Assembly: GCA_002344215.1 (NCBI GenBank)
Contig: DDSV01000028.1
Location: 192,289-256,288 of the forward strand
Origin: Akkermansiaceae bacterium UBA2381
GTDB taxonomy: Bacteria > Verrucomicrobiota > Verrucomicrobiia > Verrucomicrobiales > DEV007
DNA: 64,000 nt
Direction: 5' to 3'
A model generated the notes under the pieces. The model made no database searches. It worked only from the letters and a program-made list of their open reading frames with translations, and had not been told where the DNA came from. Position numbers and translations under genes: made by a program. This document shows positions 51,620 to 60,909 of this stretch, one piece after another; positions within the stretch are counted from its first letter, which is position 1, and every line of letters begins with the position of its first letter.

Positions 51620-52174
51620 TCACCACGTCTTCACATTGTCCTCCCACGTCTCAAAATCGCCATCGGGACCAGCGGACCAGGTGAGGATGCTTTCGGGGAT
51701 GAAGGTGCCGGGTTTCTCGGGGTTTTCGACTTTCCCGTTTCGGTCGGTATCAAAACGAACCCGGTAGAAATTGCCCCACGGGTCCCAGAGTTGACCGCTG
51801 CCGTCTTTTTCATTGTAAGTCAGACCCTTTCGAAATCGACCGCCGCCCATTGGCTTGGCGGCTTTGTCAGTATAAAAAGCGATGCCGCGAGGATTTCTTC
51901 CATCCTGACCTCGTTGTTTATCGGATCCAAGAAGGATGTCCATCAGGGCGTGTTCGGAATCGATTACGACATCATTCACCGGATCAAGAATGGGATAGTC
52001 GCGGTATTCGGTGTGGTAGGCAGTGATGGCTTTGTTTAAATTAAAGGCAGTGTTTTTTGCCTGAAGTTCCAAGGGTAGTTTTTGTGGACCAGTTATGGAA
52101 GGGAACAAAAGCTCAACAAGGATAAAAGCCGCCACTCCACTAAATATTAGAAACTTAGACCACTTCATCCGCAC
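51620..52174 (-). CDS. Pilin-like protein (GspG-type) with altered N-terminal motif
   Basis: A 184-residue protein with one N-terminal hydrophobic segment and a globular part. The start includes AFILVELLFPSITG, which follows the pilin signature GFTLIELL with Ala in place of the -1 Gly, keeping Phe+1 and Glu+5. The C-terminal region (LWDPWGNFYRVRFDTDRNGK and DGDFETWEDNV) matches GspG-type pseudopilins. The hydrophobic stretch begins earlier than normal, and Pro and Gly follow Glu+5, so processing may be lost. It lies near an unrelated exported gene on the same strand; no secretion genes are nearby. Confidence 0.68.
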   Translation of the reverse strand: MRMKWSKFLIFSGVAAFILVELLFPSITGPQKLPLELQAKNTAFNLNKAITAYHTEYRDYPILDPVNDVVIDSEHALMDILLGSDKQRGQDGRNPRGIAFYTDKAAKPMGGGRFRKGLTYNEKDGSGQLWDPWGNFYRVRFDTDRNGKVENPEKPGTFIPESILTWSAGPDGDFETWEDNVKTW

Positions 52175-52214
52175 CTTCTACCACCCCGCCAACCCCTCCG
52201 TCAATCCCAGGACC

Positions 52215-53096
52215 TCAACGCTCTGCCTCTCGCTGTTTCCACCCGGTGATCCAGTCTTCAACCGGCGGAAAATCATCCGGGTTCTCTTTGGTGATTTCCT
52301 CGACCCGTTTCAGATCGAGGGTGGAGATTTCAAAGTAGTCCCTGTCCTGATCGCTCTTCGGTTCGAAGTCTTTCCAAATCAGCGTCGCCTTGGATTTATC
52401 CTCGCTCCAGACCCAGCCGTTTTTCGGCGTAAAAGCGACGAGATCGGTCCTGACCGAATCATCAAAGGTCACCTCGGCGGTGAGTTGCTCGATCTTACCC
52501 TTCCACGCGCCACCGGTGCGGGTCTCGTAGATAAAAAAGGCCTCCATGTTGGTATTGCCTCCGCTGGGGCAGTCATACTGTCGTTCGACGACGACTTCCT
52601 TCCCCTCGGGGAAATCGACTTCGATGACATACCAGGCGTGCTTACGAACTCCCTCGGAGCTTCCGTTGGGATCGGCGGGGTCGTCGGTCTTTTCGTAGAA
52701 GATTGAGCCATCCGGTTTGGTGATCTCAAGATAACGACCCTCGATTAGTTCCGAGGTGACCACTTTTCCATCGACGCGGGTGACGAGATTATCAATGGGG
52801 CCGCTGATATCTCCATCCATCTCCGAGCGCGAGGAGTTGGGAAACCCGAGTTTCTGTTTGGCCGGGCCGCCCTTCTTGTGGCTCAGAAAGGTGAAGCGCA
52901 CCGTGACCGTCGTTTTCCTCGTTCCGAAATGGATGTCGAGATGTTCGGACTTCATCTGGATGATGCTTTCCTCACCGGATCTCCAGCCGAGCGGCTCCGG
53001 TCCGGAGGCACCATCGTTCATCGCCGCATCGTTCGCGGAAAGCGGCGTAATCCAGAGAGTCAAAAGGGCGACCGTGAGCCATGCGTGCGTTTTCAT
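52215..53096 (-). CDS. Exported protein of unknown function (DUF4424-like)
   Basis: A 293-residue protein with a signal peptide (about 1-22). The beta-rich body has repeated exposed strands (VTVRFTFLSHKKG, KEVVVERQYDCPSG, NTNMEAFFIYETRTGGAW) typical of periplasmic DUF4424-like proteins. No catalytic motif can be named. It is followed on the same strand by a pilin-like gene 40 bases on. Confidence 0.6.
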   Translation of the reverse strand: MKTHAWLTVALLTLWITPLSANDAAMNDGASGPEPLGWRSGEESIIQMKSEHLDIHFGTRKTTVTVRFTFLSHKKGGPAKQKLGFPNSSRSEMDGDISGPIDNLVTRVDGKVVTSELIEGRYLEITKPDGSIFYEKTDDPADPNGSSEGVRKHAWYVIEVDFPEGKEVVVERQYDCPSGGNTNMEAFFIYETRTGGAWKGKIEQLTAEVTFDDSVRTDLVAFTPKNGWVWSEDKSKATLIWKDFEPKSDQDRDYFEISTLDLKRVEEITKENPDDFPPVEDWITGWKQREAER

Positions 53097-53128
53097 CGTG
53101 ATAGACTAACACGGTTGGCGGGTTCTCT

Positions 53129-53908
53129 TCAACTGTGCATCACCTGTCCGCCGTCGATATTGATCGTCTGTCCGGTGATATTCCGGCCCTGTTCGCTCGC
53201 GAGAAAAACGGCCATCGCTCCGAACTCATCGACCTCCTGCCAGCGGCCGAGCGGGGAAACGCGTTTGATCTTTTCTTCGGCCCAGGCTTCGTAGGTCGTC
53301 GTATTCGCTTCCTTTGAGGATTCAAAGACGGCACGGTTGAGTTCCGTTTTTACCATCCCCGGAGACATCGCGTTGACGCGGATACCGTAGGGGGCAAAGT
53401 CCTTTGCCGCCAACTGCGCAAAATTTATCGTTGCCGCCTTGGCGGCGCTGTAGGGAGGATCGGTCTGGGATCCGATCTGACCGGCGACGGAGGCGAGGAG
53501 AAGGACTGACTTTCGAGCGGTGTCATCTTCAAGTAAGGCGGGGACACACGCATGGACGGTGTTGACCGTGCCCATCAGGGTAATGTCGAGGACTCGACTC
53601 CAATCACCCGGATCGAGGTTCCAGAAGGGAAATCCCATCTTCCCCGAGCCCACCGCCGCTGCGCAGACGAGGTGATCGATCGTGCGATCTGCGAGGCCGG
53701 CCTTCAGGGCGGAGAAATCGGCGACACTGGCACAGATCACCTCGATGCGATCCGGATCGGAGGACTGAAATCGGGCAAGCGCTTCCGCGTTGAGGTCGAT
53801 GGCGATGACACGGGCACCCGCCTCAAGAAAGGCCCGGGCAATGGCGAGGCCGATGCCGTTCGCGGCTCCGGTGATGGCAACGGTCTGGTCGTGAAGCTGT
53901 AATGTCAT
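53129..53908 (-). CDS. Short-chain dehydrogenase/reductase
   Basis: A 259-residue SDR. The NAD(P)-binding GAANGIGLAIA (about 14-24), the CAAAVGSG motif, catalytic Ser in LLASVAGQ, and YSAAK for Tyr-Lys are present. The final NIDGG closes the classical pattern. The order (sugar-acid dehydratase upstream on the same strand) suggests a sugar-acid or keto-acid oxidoreductase, but FabG-like substrates are possible. Its start codon overlaps the DUF2752 stop (ATGA). Confidence 0.88.
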   Translation of the reverse strand: MTLQLHDQTVAITGAANGIGLAIARAFLEAGARVIAIDLNAEALARFQSSDPDRIEVICASVADFSALKAGLADRTIDHLVCAAAVGSGKMGFPFWNLDPGDWSRVLDITLMGTVNTVHACVPALLEDDTARKSVLLLASVAGQIGSQTDPPYSAAKAATINFAQLAAKDFAPYGIRVNAMSPGMVKTELNRAVFESSKEANTTTYEAWAEEKIKRVSPLGRWQEVDEFGAMAVFLASEQGRNITGQTINIDGGQVMHS

Positions 53909-54321
53909 TTTAGAAAGAGGATGAGGTAAACCCAGTTGAGAGCCAGGAGGATCAGGGTGACAAGGGCAACTCGCCAGATCCTTCGATTCTGCTCCGGAAC
54001 AGGCAGTGGTGCAGCACCCGCGAAAAAACGGCGCAATCCAAAAAGCAGCCAGAGGAAACTAACAAAACTGCCAATAACCACAGCTGGGTTGAAATAGAGC
54101 GCTTCAACCACCCGTCCCCGGGAGAGTGCCTTTGCGGATCGGGTGCCTCCGCAACTGACACAGGGAATTCCGAAGGTGCTTTTGAATCCGCATTCCGGGG
54201 GACGCACGGGAAGCCTGTCGTAAAATCGTGCGACGCTCAGCAGGCTAAGAACCGCAATAAAGGTAACGAGTGGACCGACGAGAACCTCGACCCGGCGGAC
54301 GCGGGCGGTTGGCGCGGTCAT
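53905..54321 (-). CDS. DUF2752 membrane protein
   Basis: A 138-residue membrane protein with three helices (about 13-30, 80-97, 116-135). Between the first two is the family motif CVSCGGTRSAKALSRG, a cysteine-rich CPxCGxTR-type sequence. The family is widespread in Bacteroidetes and PVC bacteria; its function is unknown. It overlaps both neighbours by four bases (ATGA on each side), indicating a translationally coupled set with the membrane-anchored protein and the SDR. Confidence 0.88.
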   Translation of the reverse strand: MTAPTARVRRVEVLVGPLVTFIAVLSLLSVARFYDRLPVRPPECGFKSTFGIPCVSCGGTRSAKALSRGRVVEALYFNPAVVIGSFVSFLWLLFGLRRFFAGAAPLPVPEQNRRIWRVALVTLILLALNWVYLILFLK

Positions 54322-55310
54322 CTCGTGACGGGGCCCGGAATCAGTTTCAGGAACGCTTTGGGTGCCTCACCGGCGGGGCTTTCCCGGGCGAGATCGGCGA
54401 GGAAGCGTTCCTTGCGGATTCCTCCGGCGCGGGTGAGTCCTTCTTTCAGGGAAGAGATCTTATCGACCATACTGACCGGATCGGTCGCAAAAATCTCGAG
54501 TTGGAATCCCGGCTCCGGAAGGCCGGATTTGCTGCAGACCAGATCAAGATCAGAGACGAGCCGTCGCATCCGGTCCACGTGCACAAAGTTCCCGTCGAGA
54601 TCGACCGTGAAAAGATCGGTTGATTCGATATCCTGACGAATCGAGGAAGTGCGGCTTTCGGTGAGATTGACGAGCCTGTCAAACTTCAGTTCGCCTTCAA
54701 CGATGTAGGTCGGTGATTCCTTAACAAAGACCTTGTGCTCGGGGGCGTAGAGCTCTCCCTTCACCCACCAGGCTCCTTCTTTCCATTCCAGGTCGACCGT
54801 TTTCATGGCCTCGGGAAAGCGGGCCTCGAAGAGCATCTGGGTGATTTTTTCGAGGTCCTGCTCACGCTTTGCCGTGGTCGTCGCGGCAAACTCACCGACT
54901 GCGGCGATGAGGGAGTTTTTCAGTTCATCAAAGCGGGCCGCTTCACTCTTCTCGCGTTCGACGGCGTAGGGGGTATTGAGGGAGTGGTATTCGGTCAGGA
55001 CCACTTCCGCCGAGTTCGACCCGATATTGCGTTTCCGTAAGATGCTCTCGGCGGTGGGGGCGAGGGGGTCCCGCAGTCCGAGGAGCCGCTTCTTGAAAAA
55101 ACCGACCCGCTCCACGCTCAGGATTTCAATCCCCGGTTCCGCACGGAGATCGGCAAGGGCGGTGCGCCATTGGAAACCCCGTACCAGAAGGAAGAGGGTC
55201 ATCCCGAGAATGAGTGCGGCAAGGGCGGCCGAGGAGAAGACATACAGGGTCGATTTTGATTCCGGGACCTCTCTGGCGGGATCGGAAGTCGACTCTCGGG
55301 GCGGTTTCAT
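54318..55310 (-). CDS. Membrane-anchored protein resembling OmpA N-terminal regions
   Basis: A 330-residue protein with a cytoplasmic leader, one membrane helix (YVFSSAALAALILGMTLFLL, about 23-42) and a soluble part. A segment PGIEILSVERVGFFKKRLLG followed by LRDPLAPTAESIL resembles the pre-OmpA region of certain OmpA-family proteins, but the OmpA domain itself is missing. A coiled-coil-like region and a beta-rich end follow. The ATG at 55310 is preferred to a TTG at 55352. It is followed by DUF2752 with a four-base overlap. Confidence 0.6.
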   Translation of the reverse strand: MKPPRESTSDPAREVPESKSTLYVFSSAALAALILGMTLFLLVRGFQWRTALADLRAEPGIEILSVERVGFFKKRLLGLRDPLAPTAESILRKRNIGSNSAEVVLTEYHSLNTPYAVEREKSEAARFDELKNSLIAAVGEFAATTTAKREQDLEKITQMLFEARFPEAMKTVDLEWKEGAWWVKGELYAPEHKVFVKESPTYIVEGELKFDRLVNLTESRTSSIRQDIESTDLFTVDLDGNFVHVDRMRRLVSDLDLVCSKSGLPEPGFQLEIFATDPVSMVDKISSLKEGLTRAGGIRKERFLADLARESPAGEAPKAFLKLIPGPVTR

Positions 55311-55358
55311 CGGTGACAGAATACGCGAAGCTTTTCGAAGGTTCGAGTCCAATTTTGC

Positions 55359-57098
55359 TCAGTAAATATCGGGTTCGGGAATCTCCGCACCCTGATGGAG
55401 AAAGCGGAAATCACATCCTTCCGGTGCCTGGGTGATCTCCTTTTCGTAGAGCTGCGCATAACCGCGACGGTAGCGGGTCTCGCGAGGTTTCCATTCGGCG
55501 CGTCGCTCGGCGAGTTCCTCATCGGAGACCTCGAGATGGAGGCGGCGCTGTTCGACATTCACCTCAATGATATCCCCGTCGCGAACGAGGGCGAGGGGGC
55601 CTCCGATGGCCGATTCGGGGGAGACGTGGAGGACGCAGGCTCCATAGCTGGTGCCGCTCATGCGGGCATCGGAGATGCGCAGCATGTCACGCACGCCCTG
55701 CTTCAGAAGATAATTCGGAATCGGCAGCATGCCCCATTCCGGAATGCCGGGAGCCCCGATGGGACCGGCGTGCTGGAGCACGATGACATGATCCGCCGTA
55801 AGACCGACCGACTCATCATGAATGCGGGCTTTCAGATCTCCATAGTCGGCAAAGACGGCCGCAATGCCGCGATGGGCGAGAAGGTGGGGTTCCGCCGCAG
55901 TCGGCTTGATGACGGCTCCGTCGGGGGCAAGATTTCCCCGAAGGACAAACGTGCCGCCAGCTTTCGAAACAGGGCGGTCGAGGGGTCGGATGACATCGTC
56001 GTTGTAGACCGTCGCTCCTTCGAGATTTTTGCCGAGGCTTTCCCCTGAGACGGTGAGGCAGTCGAGCTTTAGATGCGCCTTGATCTGGGTCAGCAACGCG
56101 AGAAGTCCCCCGGCATCATAGAAATCCTCCATCACATAATCACCGCAGGGACGAATGTTCGCGATGACCTGGACCTGCTGCGAGATCCGGTCGAATTGTT
56201 CGAGAGTCAGTTTGATCCCGGCCCGACCGGCCATCGCGATGAGATGGATGATCGCATTGGTCGAACCGCCCAGGGCCATGTCGGTGACGATGGCGTTGTG
56301 AAAGGCGTCTTCGGTGAGGAGCATCCGCGGGGTGATTTTGTCCCAGGCGAGCTCGACGATGCGCCGTCCGCAGGCCGAGGCCATGCGGGCGTGGGTTGAG
56401 TGCACGGCCGGGATGGAGGTGGCTCCGGGAAGACAGAGACCCAGCACTTCGGCAATGGCTGTCATCGTTGAGGCGGTGCCCATCGTCATGCAATGTCCGG
56501 GGGAGCGGGCGATGCCGTCCTCAAGTTCGTTCCAGCCGTCCTCGCAGAGATTTCCCGCCTGGCGTTCCGCCCAGAATCGCCACATATCCGTTCCCGAGCC
56601 GAGCGTTTCTCCCCGCCAGCACCCTTTCAGCATCGGGCCAGCCGGGAGGAAAATAGAGGGAATATTCGCCGAGGTCGCCCCCATGATCAGTGCCGGCACG
56701 GTTTTGTCACACCCGCCCATGAGCACTGCTCCGTCGATGGGGTAGCAGCGCAAGGTTTCCTCGACCTCGAGGGCGAGGAGGTTGCGGTAGTACATGCTCG
56801 TCGGCTTCATGAAGCTCTCGGAAAGCGACATCACCGGAATCTCCACGGGAAATCCTCCAGCCTGCCAGACCCCGCGTTTCACCTCCTCCGCGCGGTCGCG
56901 GAAGTGGGTGTGGCAATTGTTCATGTCCGACCAGGTATTGAGAATCCCGATGACCGGCTTGGCTTTGAAATCCTCCGTATTGAAGCCCATTTGCTTCAGG
57001 CGGGAACGATGCCCGAAGCTGCGCTGATCGTCCGGAGCGAACCAGCGGGAGCTACGCAGGGTTGAGGGGTCACGGAGGGCGCTGTCAGAGTCGGGCAT
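55359..57098 (-). CDS. IlvD/Edd-family sugar-acid dehydratase
   Basis: A 579-residue iron-sulphur dehydratase. Cysteines in NTWSDMNNCHTHF, LMGGCDKTVPAL and CGRR/LCLPG segments and the final SDARMSGTSYGACVLHVSPE place it in IlvD/Edd. The start SRWFAPDDQRSFGHRSRLKQ is typical of L-arabinonate, D-xylonate and related pentonate or galactonate dehydratases rather than of IlvD or 6-phosphogluconate dehydratase. It should convert a sugar acid to a 2-keto-3-deoxy acid. Located before an operon containing an SDR; the likely permease is at the left end. Confidence 0.88.
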   Translation of the reverse strand: MPDSDSALRDPSTLRSSRWFAPDDQRSFGHRSRLKQMGFNTEDFKAKPVIGILNTWSDMNNCHTHFRDRAEEVKRGVWQAGGFPVEIPVMSLSESFMKPTSMYYRNLLALEVEETLRCYPIDGAVLMGGCDKTVPALIMGATSANIPSIFLPAGPMLKGCWRGETLGSGTDMWRFWAERQAGNLCEDGWNELEDGIARSPGHCMTMGTASTMTAIAEVLGLCLPGATSIPAVHSTHARMASACGRRIVELAWDKITPRMLLTEDAFHNAIVTDMALGGSTNAIIHLIAMAGRAGIKLTLEQFDRISQQVQVIANIRPCGDYVMEDFYDAGGLLALLTQIKAHLKLDCLTVSGESLGKNLEGATVYNDDVIRPLDRPVSKAGGTFVLRGNLAPDGAVIKPTAAEPHLLAHRGIAAVFADYGDLKARIHDESVGLTADHVIVLQHAGPIGAPGIPEWGMLPIPNYLLKQGVRDMLRISDARMSGTSYGACVLHVSPESAIGGPLALVRDGDIIEVNVEQRRLHLEVSDEELAERRAEWKPRETRYRRGYAQLYEKEITQAPEGCDFRFLHQGAEIPEPDIY

Positions 57099-57194
57099 GG
57101 GGGAGTTTTAGCGCGGGAAGGGCGAAAGGGAAGGGGAAAATACCCGCTTCCTCGCCGTTGCCACGGCTCTTTTCCAGGGAACCGATCCCCCCAA

Positions 57195-58400
57195 CTAAGG
57201 CGATTCCGATGGAACCAGTTCCTCGATCCAGCCCCGGTGATTGAGAATGAGCGGTTCTCCGTTTTCATCGGGGCAGATCTGGGTCGGGTTAAATCCGGGC
57301 TCCCGGGTGGTGTAGAGCAATTTAATCTCTTCGGCCCGTCTTCCGGGTGTCTCCGGAGGCCGCATCGCCCAGACCTTTCCGACTCCCCAATCGGCGAAGA
57401 GGTAGGTGCCCTGCAAGTGGGAGAGGCGTTCTCCGCGGTAGATCATTCCTCCGACGATACAGATTCCGTCTCCGTTCATTCGTGAGTAGCTGTGAACCGG
57501 ATCAAGATAGACGGTCCCCTCGGGGGGAGCTGGAGCGTCTTTTCTGGCGGCGAGACGTTCCGTGCCATCGCGTTCGCCCCATCCGTAGTTTCCGCCGCGA
57601 ACGACCCGGTTGATTTCCTCGTGCAGATCCTGTCCGACGTCTGCCGCCCAGAGATCCCCCGTGACGGGATCAAAGGAGATCCCCCACGGATTGCGGAAAC
57701 CAAGGGCATAGATTTCGCCCCTCCATTCCTGCTTGTCGGCGAAGGGATTGTCCTTGGGTGTCTGATAGGGGCGTGAACTTCCGCTTTGATTGACATCGAG
57801 GCGGAGGATTTTTCCCTGAAGCAAAAAGGGGTGCTGGGCCATACCCATCGGGTCGTCGCGCAGACCTCCGTCGCCGACGGCGTAGTAGAGCATCCCGTCA
57901 GGTCCGAAGGCCATGCTGCCCGAGTAGTGATCGGCAAGCGGGTGGGGGATCTCCAGGATGACGCGTTCCGTCGAGGGATCCGCGGCGAACTCGGAACCGG
58001 ATGGAACCTGCATTTCACTCAGGACATTCCGTCGCGGATTCGACTGTGAGTAGGATAAAAAGACCCGCCGGTTTGTTCTGAAATCGGGATGAAAAACCAG
58101 GGCATGAAATCCGGCCTCGAAATGGATTTCCTCTTTGAGTTTTTCCCGGAAATCGAGGAAGACCGGAGCATGCTCTCCGGTGCGATCTGATGGAAGGAGA
58201 TGAACCATCCCCCGTTGCAGGGCGATTACGGTGCGGGTCTCCTCGTCTCTCGCGATGGCCAAACTCACCGGACAGTCGGAGAACTGAACGCCGGAGTAGG
58301 CATGGCGGAGTTCGTAGGTCTGCTGGGCGACGAGGCGAGGCTCAAGCAGGGTGGCGACGAGGAAAAAGAGAGTCGTTCGCACGGGCATCCGGAAAGGCAT
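57195..58400 (-). CDS. Exported sorbosone/glucose dehydrogenase-like propeller (GSDH family)
   Basis: A 401-residue protein with a signal peptide (about 5-24). The propeller blades show FHALVFHPDFRTNRRVFLSY, GSMAFGPDGMLYYAVGDGG, GEIYALGFRNPWGISFDP and ADVGQDLHEEINRVVRGGNY, the hallmark of the GSDH/HIPL family. PQQ-dependent aldose dehydrogenases of this fold oxidise sugars outside the cell, but not all members bind PQQ. It follows the dehydratase gene's promoter side on the same strand. The ATG at 58400 begins the signal peptide. Confidence 0.88.
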   Translation of the reverse strand: MPFRMPVRTTLFFLVATLLEPRLVAQQTYELRHAYSGVQFSDCPVSLAIARDEETRTVIALQRGMVHLLPSDRTGEHAPVFLDFREKLKEEIHFEAGFHALVFHPDFRTNRRVFLSYSQSNPRRNVLSEMQVPSGSEFAADPSTERVILEIPHPLADHYSGSMAFGPDGMLYYAVGDGGLRDDPMGMAQHPFLLQGKILRLDVNQSGSSRPYQTPKDNPFADKQEWRGEIYALGFRNPWGISFDPVTGDLWAADVGQDLHEEINRVVRGGNYGWGERDGTERLAARKDAPAPPEGTVYLDPVHSYSRMNGDGICIVGGMIYRGERLSHLQGTYLFADWGVGKVWAMRPPETPGRRAEEIKLLYTTREPGFNPTQICPDENGEPLILNHRGWIEELVPSESP

Positions 58401-58516
58401 GAAGCCTATCCAAGCAGCAATCATACCGGAGCAGACTGCAAAGGATGAAAAGACGAAAGAGAGGGAACTGGCCCGAAGCCAGGCCGGAGGTCACCAAGCC
58501 CGGTGTCGACGGTTTT

Positions 58517-58876
58517 TCACGCCTGCGACTGATCAAAAGCGCGCAGACGCCGGCTCAGACCCTTCATCACATAGACGGCAAAGAAGGGGATCTCCTGCGT
58601 CAGAAACTCGAAACGTTTGGCGTTGATCGGCATGAGCACGCAGTCAGTTTTGGCGATTGCGGTAGCGGTGCGGGGGTCCTGCTCGATGAGTGCCATCTCG
58701 CCAAAAAATCCCTCCTCACCGACGGTTTCCACGGTCCGCCCGTTGACCTGCAGTTCCACTTCTCCACTCTTCACGACATACATGGAATCCCCCGCGTCGC
58801 CGGTGGAAAATATCACCTCGCCCGCGGTCAGGGTGAGGGGTTCGGTCATTGATTCGAAGATATTGGGGAGCTTCAT
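58517..58876 (-). CDS. Cyclic-nucleotide-binding domain protein
   Basis: A 119-residue protein made of one cNMP-binding domain. The phosphate-binding cassette FFGEMALIEQDPRTATAIA retains the Gly-Glu and Arg-Thr-Ala elements, so it could bind cAMP or cGMP. No DNA-binding or output domain is attached. It could act with a partner, for example a transporter or the cyclase homologue at 9537, though that is not shown. The start lies 44 bases before a promoter-like AT-rich leader. Confidence 0.85.
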   Translation of the reverse strand: MKLPNIFESMTEPLTLTAGEVIFSTGDAGDSMYVVKSGEVELQVNGRTVETVGEEGFFGEMALIEQDPRTATAIAKTDCVLMPINAKRFEFLTQEIPFFAVYVMKGLSRRLRAFDQSQA

Positions 58877-58971
58877 AAAGAGTTAACTAATTTCAGATAT
58901 GGAGAGAGTAACAAGTGACATTTTTGACATTGGACTTCAAGCGCACAGACTTCGCGGAGATACACTCCCGT

Positions 58972-59391
58972 CTAGCATTCCTGGGCTTTCTGCAAGTCGA
59001 CGAAGGTGACGATGTCATCGCGATCTCCGAGTCCGGAGTCCTGCTTATCATTCTCCAGGCCGGCCGAGGCTTCGTCCCTCCAGCCGCGCTTGAGAAGAAA
59101 GGTGGTCCAGATCTTGATCTGCTCCTCGTTCGGGTTTGATCCGGTGGAAGTGCACCACTTCAAAACTTCCTCATCGCTGGCACCGGCCTCCACCTGCTTC
59201 CGAAGATCGGCGTAGGAGACACCAAGGAACCGGCAACAACGGGCATCCCACCAGGTAAAGTCATCTTCCCCCAGGAAATAGCCCTCGGGCAGGGTTCCCG
59301 CTTGCGCGAGACGGATCTTGTCGAGCATGCGCCCAAAGTGGGCGAGGTCATGGAAAAGTTCGTCGGCGGCGCGGAGTCCGGGTATTTTCAT
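58972..59391 (-). CDS. DUF5069 protein
   Basis: A 139-residue soluble protein. FHDLAHFGRMLDKIRLAQAG, GYFLGEDDFTWWDARCCRFL, GVSYADLRKQVEAGASDEEV and LKWC match the DUF5069 profile found in PVC and Bacteroidetes bacteria; no biochemical function is known. The ATG at 59391 opens right at the family start; a longer reading frame upstream only overlaps the terminator of the next gene. A terminator at 59472-59498 separates it from the small basic gene. Confidence 0.8.
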   Translation of the reverse strand: MKIPGLRAADELFHDLAHFGRMLDKIRLAQAGTLPEGYFLGEDDFTWWDARCCRFLGVSYADLRKQVEAGASDEEVLKWCTSTGSNPNEEQIKIWTTFLLKRGWRDEASAGLENDKQDSGLGDRDDIVTFVDLQKAQEC

Positions 59392-59471
59392 GAAGCAGTC
59401 TTCTCCGCGGAGGTGAAAAAAACAATCGAATTTCGAGAGGTCCGGTCCTGATGGATGGGGTCGCCGGGCAC

Positions 59472-59498
59472 AAAAAAAGGCGACCTGGATGGGTCGCC
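59472..59498 (-). terminator. Intrinsic terminator of the small basic protein gene
   Basis: On the minus strand a 7-bp perfect GC-rich stem (59492-59498 with 59479-59485) and a 6-base loop are followed by seven T residues (59478-59472). It sits 35 bases after the stop codon of the gene at 59534. Confidence 0.92.
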
Positions 59499-59533
59499 CT
59501 TCTGTCCCTGACACGAAGTGCAGGATGAAAGAT

Positions 59534-59743
59534 TTAAGCCTTCTTCGCGGCAATCTCCTTGGCGATCTTCGCGGGACGCTTCAATTTGTCGAGCACTTCA
59601 CGGGCGTTCATTTTGGCCACGACGGTCTCATCCATACCAAGAGCGATGAGGCGCTTCTTCTGCTCACGCTGACGCTTCGCCTTGTCTCCGCTGGACTTTT
59701 TGGGTCTGGAGAGATTCTTGTTCCGTTCTGCTGTAGTTCCCAT
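59534..59743 (-). CDS. Small highly basic protein of unknown function
   Basis: A 69-residue protein rich in Lys and Arg (RNKNLSRPKKSSGDKAKRQR, RLIALGMDETVVAKMNARE, KRPAKIAKEIAAKKA). The pattern resembles small basic proteins conserved in PVC bacteria, possibly nucleic-acid or ribosome-binding. The start at 59743 is the first ATG; the strong downstream terminator indicates that it is a real, independently transcribed gene. Confidence 0.78.
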   Translation of the reverse strand: MGTTAERNKNLSRPKKSSGDKAKRQREQKKRLIALGMDETVVAKMNAREVLDKLKRPAKIAKEIAAKKA

Positions 59744-59920
59744 GATAAATAAAGATTCAGGCTTTCTGATTGAGGTCAAACGCGATTGCTGAAACGGCGG
59801 TTCGACCCGGAGGGTGACGCTGTAGTCTATTTTCCGTCCCGGGTCAAATCGTTTTAACCCTGTGGAACAGTCATCCCGACCCCGGCGGGAGGGTCCGGGA
59901 AGAGCCGGATTCAGGATCTA

Positions 59921-60862
59921 TCAGGGCGCCTTCGGAGTGGGTTTCGGCGCCGGCTTGGGTTCGACGTAGGGCGGGTTGGTGTAGGCTTCCGGAGCCGTTT
60001 CCTTGAGATTCGGCGGCACATCAGCCTCGACGTCGCCCAGCACCCAATCCATCCCGCCGACGAGGATGTCCTGAAAGACGGGATTCGTCCAAACGTCTTC
60101 GCGGTGACCCATGGCGGTGTAAAAGACGCGGCCCTCGCCTTCTTTTCTTGCCCAGGTGCTGGGGTAGGGCGGGCGCTGATACTCGACACCGTCCATCGCG
60201 GGAGCATCGATGACACTGAGGACGTGAATGTCAGGGGTGAAATCCTTCAGGGAATACCATTCCTCGGGGAAACTGTATTCCTTTCCAACCTTGGCAAAGC
60301 CGGGAAAGGACGGATTGGTCACGGTGTTTTTCGCCTCCTGCTGTTTGCCGTGTTTGATGAATTCGCCCCCGAGGAAACGAACGTAGGCATCCGCTCCCTC
60401 GCCGTGGTTCTTGTAGCGGTCCGGACCTTTGACCGATTCGTTGGCGGTGTGGAAGGTGTCGCTCGCCGAATGGGTTCCGAGGAAGCCCCGGCCGCTTTTC
60501 ACGTAGTCAAAGAGGGCCTGTTTTCCTTCCGGGGTCATGGGAGGATTGCCATCCGTTCCCGCGCTGCAAAGATCGCCGGTGGTGTAGAACATGACGGTGT
60601 CAAACTGCGCGAGATACTCCGGAGTGAAGAGAGAGCCGTCTTTGGAGAAGGTGAATTCCCATCCGTTCTTTGCGCCGAGTTCGAGAAGGATTTTTTCCGC
60701 ATAGCTCGGCTTTCCCTTCTTCCATGAGATCACCTCATGTTCGTAACCGCTCGATTTGGTGAAAAAGAGAATCTTGCGAGGAGCCGAGGCGGCAATAAGC
60801 ATCGGCACAATCACGGCAGCGGCGAGACAGGAAATGATGAGGGGGTAGTAAAAGCGCTTCAT
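59921..60862 (-). CDS. ThuA-like protein, exported
   Basis: A 313-residue protein with a signal peptide or N-terminal helix (about 5-25). The ThuA-domain pattern is clear: ILFFTKSSGYEHEVI, FDTVMFYTTGDLC, GKQALFDYVKSGRGFLGTHS and RVFYTAMGHREDVW. ThuA-like domains resemble class I glutamine amidotransferases but lack their catalytic triad, and are linked to sugar use. A Pro-rich tail (KPAPKPTPKAP) ends the protein. It is directly downstream of DUF1501 on the same strand, a frequent PVC arrangement. Confidence 0.9.
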   Translation of the reverse strand: MKRFYYPLIISCLAAAVIVPMLIAASAPRKILFFTKSSGYEHEVISWKKGKPSYAEKILLELGAKNGWEFTFSKDGSLFTPEYLAQFDTVMFYTTGDLCSAGTDGNPPMTPEGKQALFDYVKSGRGFLGTHSASDTFHTANESVKGPDRYKNHGEGADAYVRFLGGEFIKHGKQQEAKNTVTNPSFPGFAKVGKEYSFPEEWYSLKDFTPDIHVLSVIDAPAMDGVEYQRPPYPSTWARKEGEGRVFYTAMGHREDVWTNPVFQDILVGGMDWVLGDVEADVPPNLKETAPEAYTNPPYVEPKPAPKPTPKAP

Positions 60863-60909
60863 GGAGGAACGGGAAAGAGACGGATCCTGTAACGGGATCG
60901 TCCTCTCGA

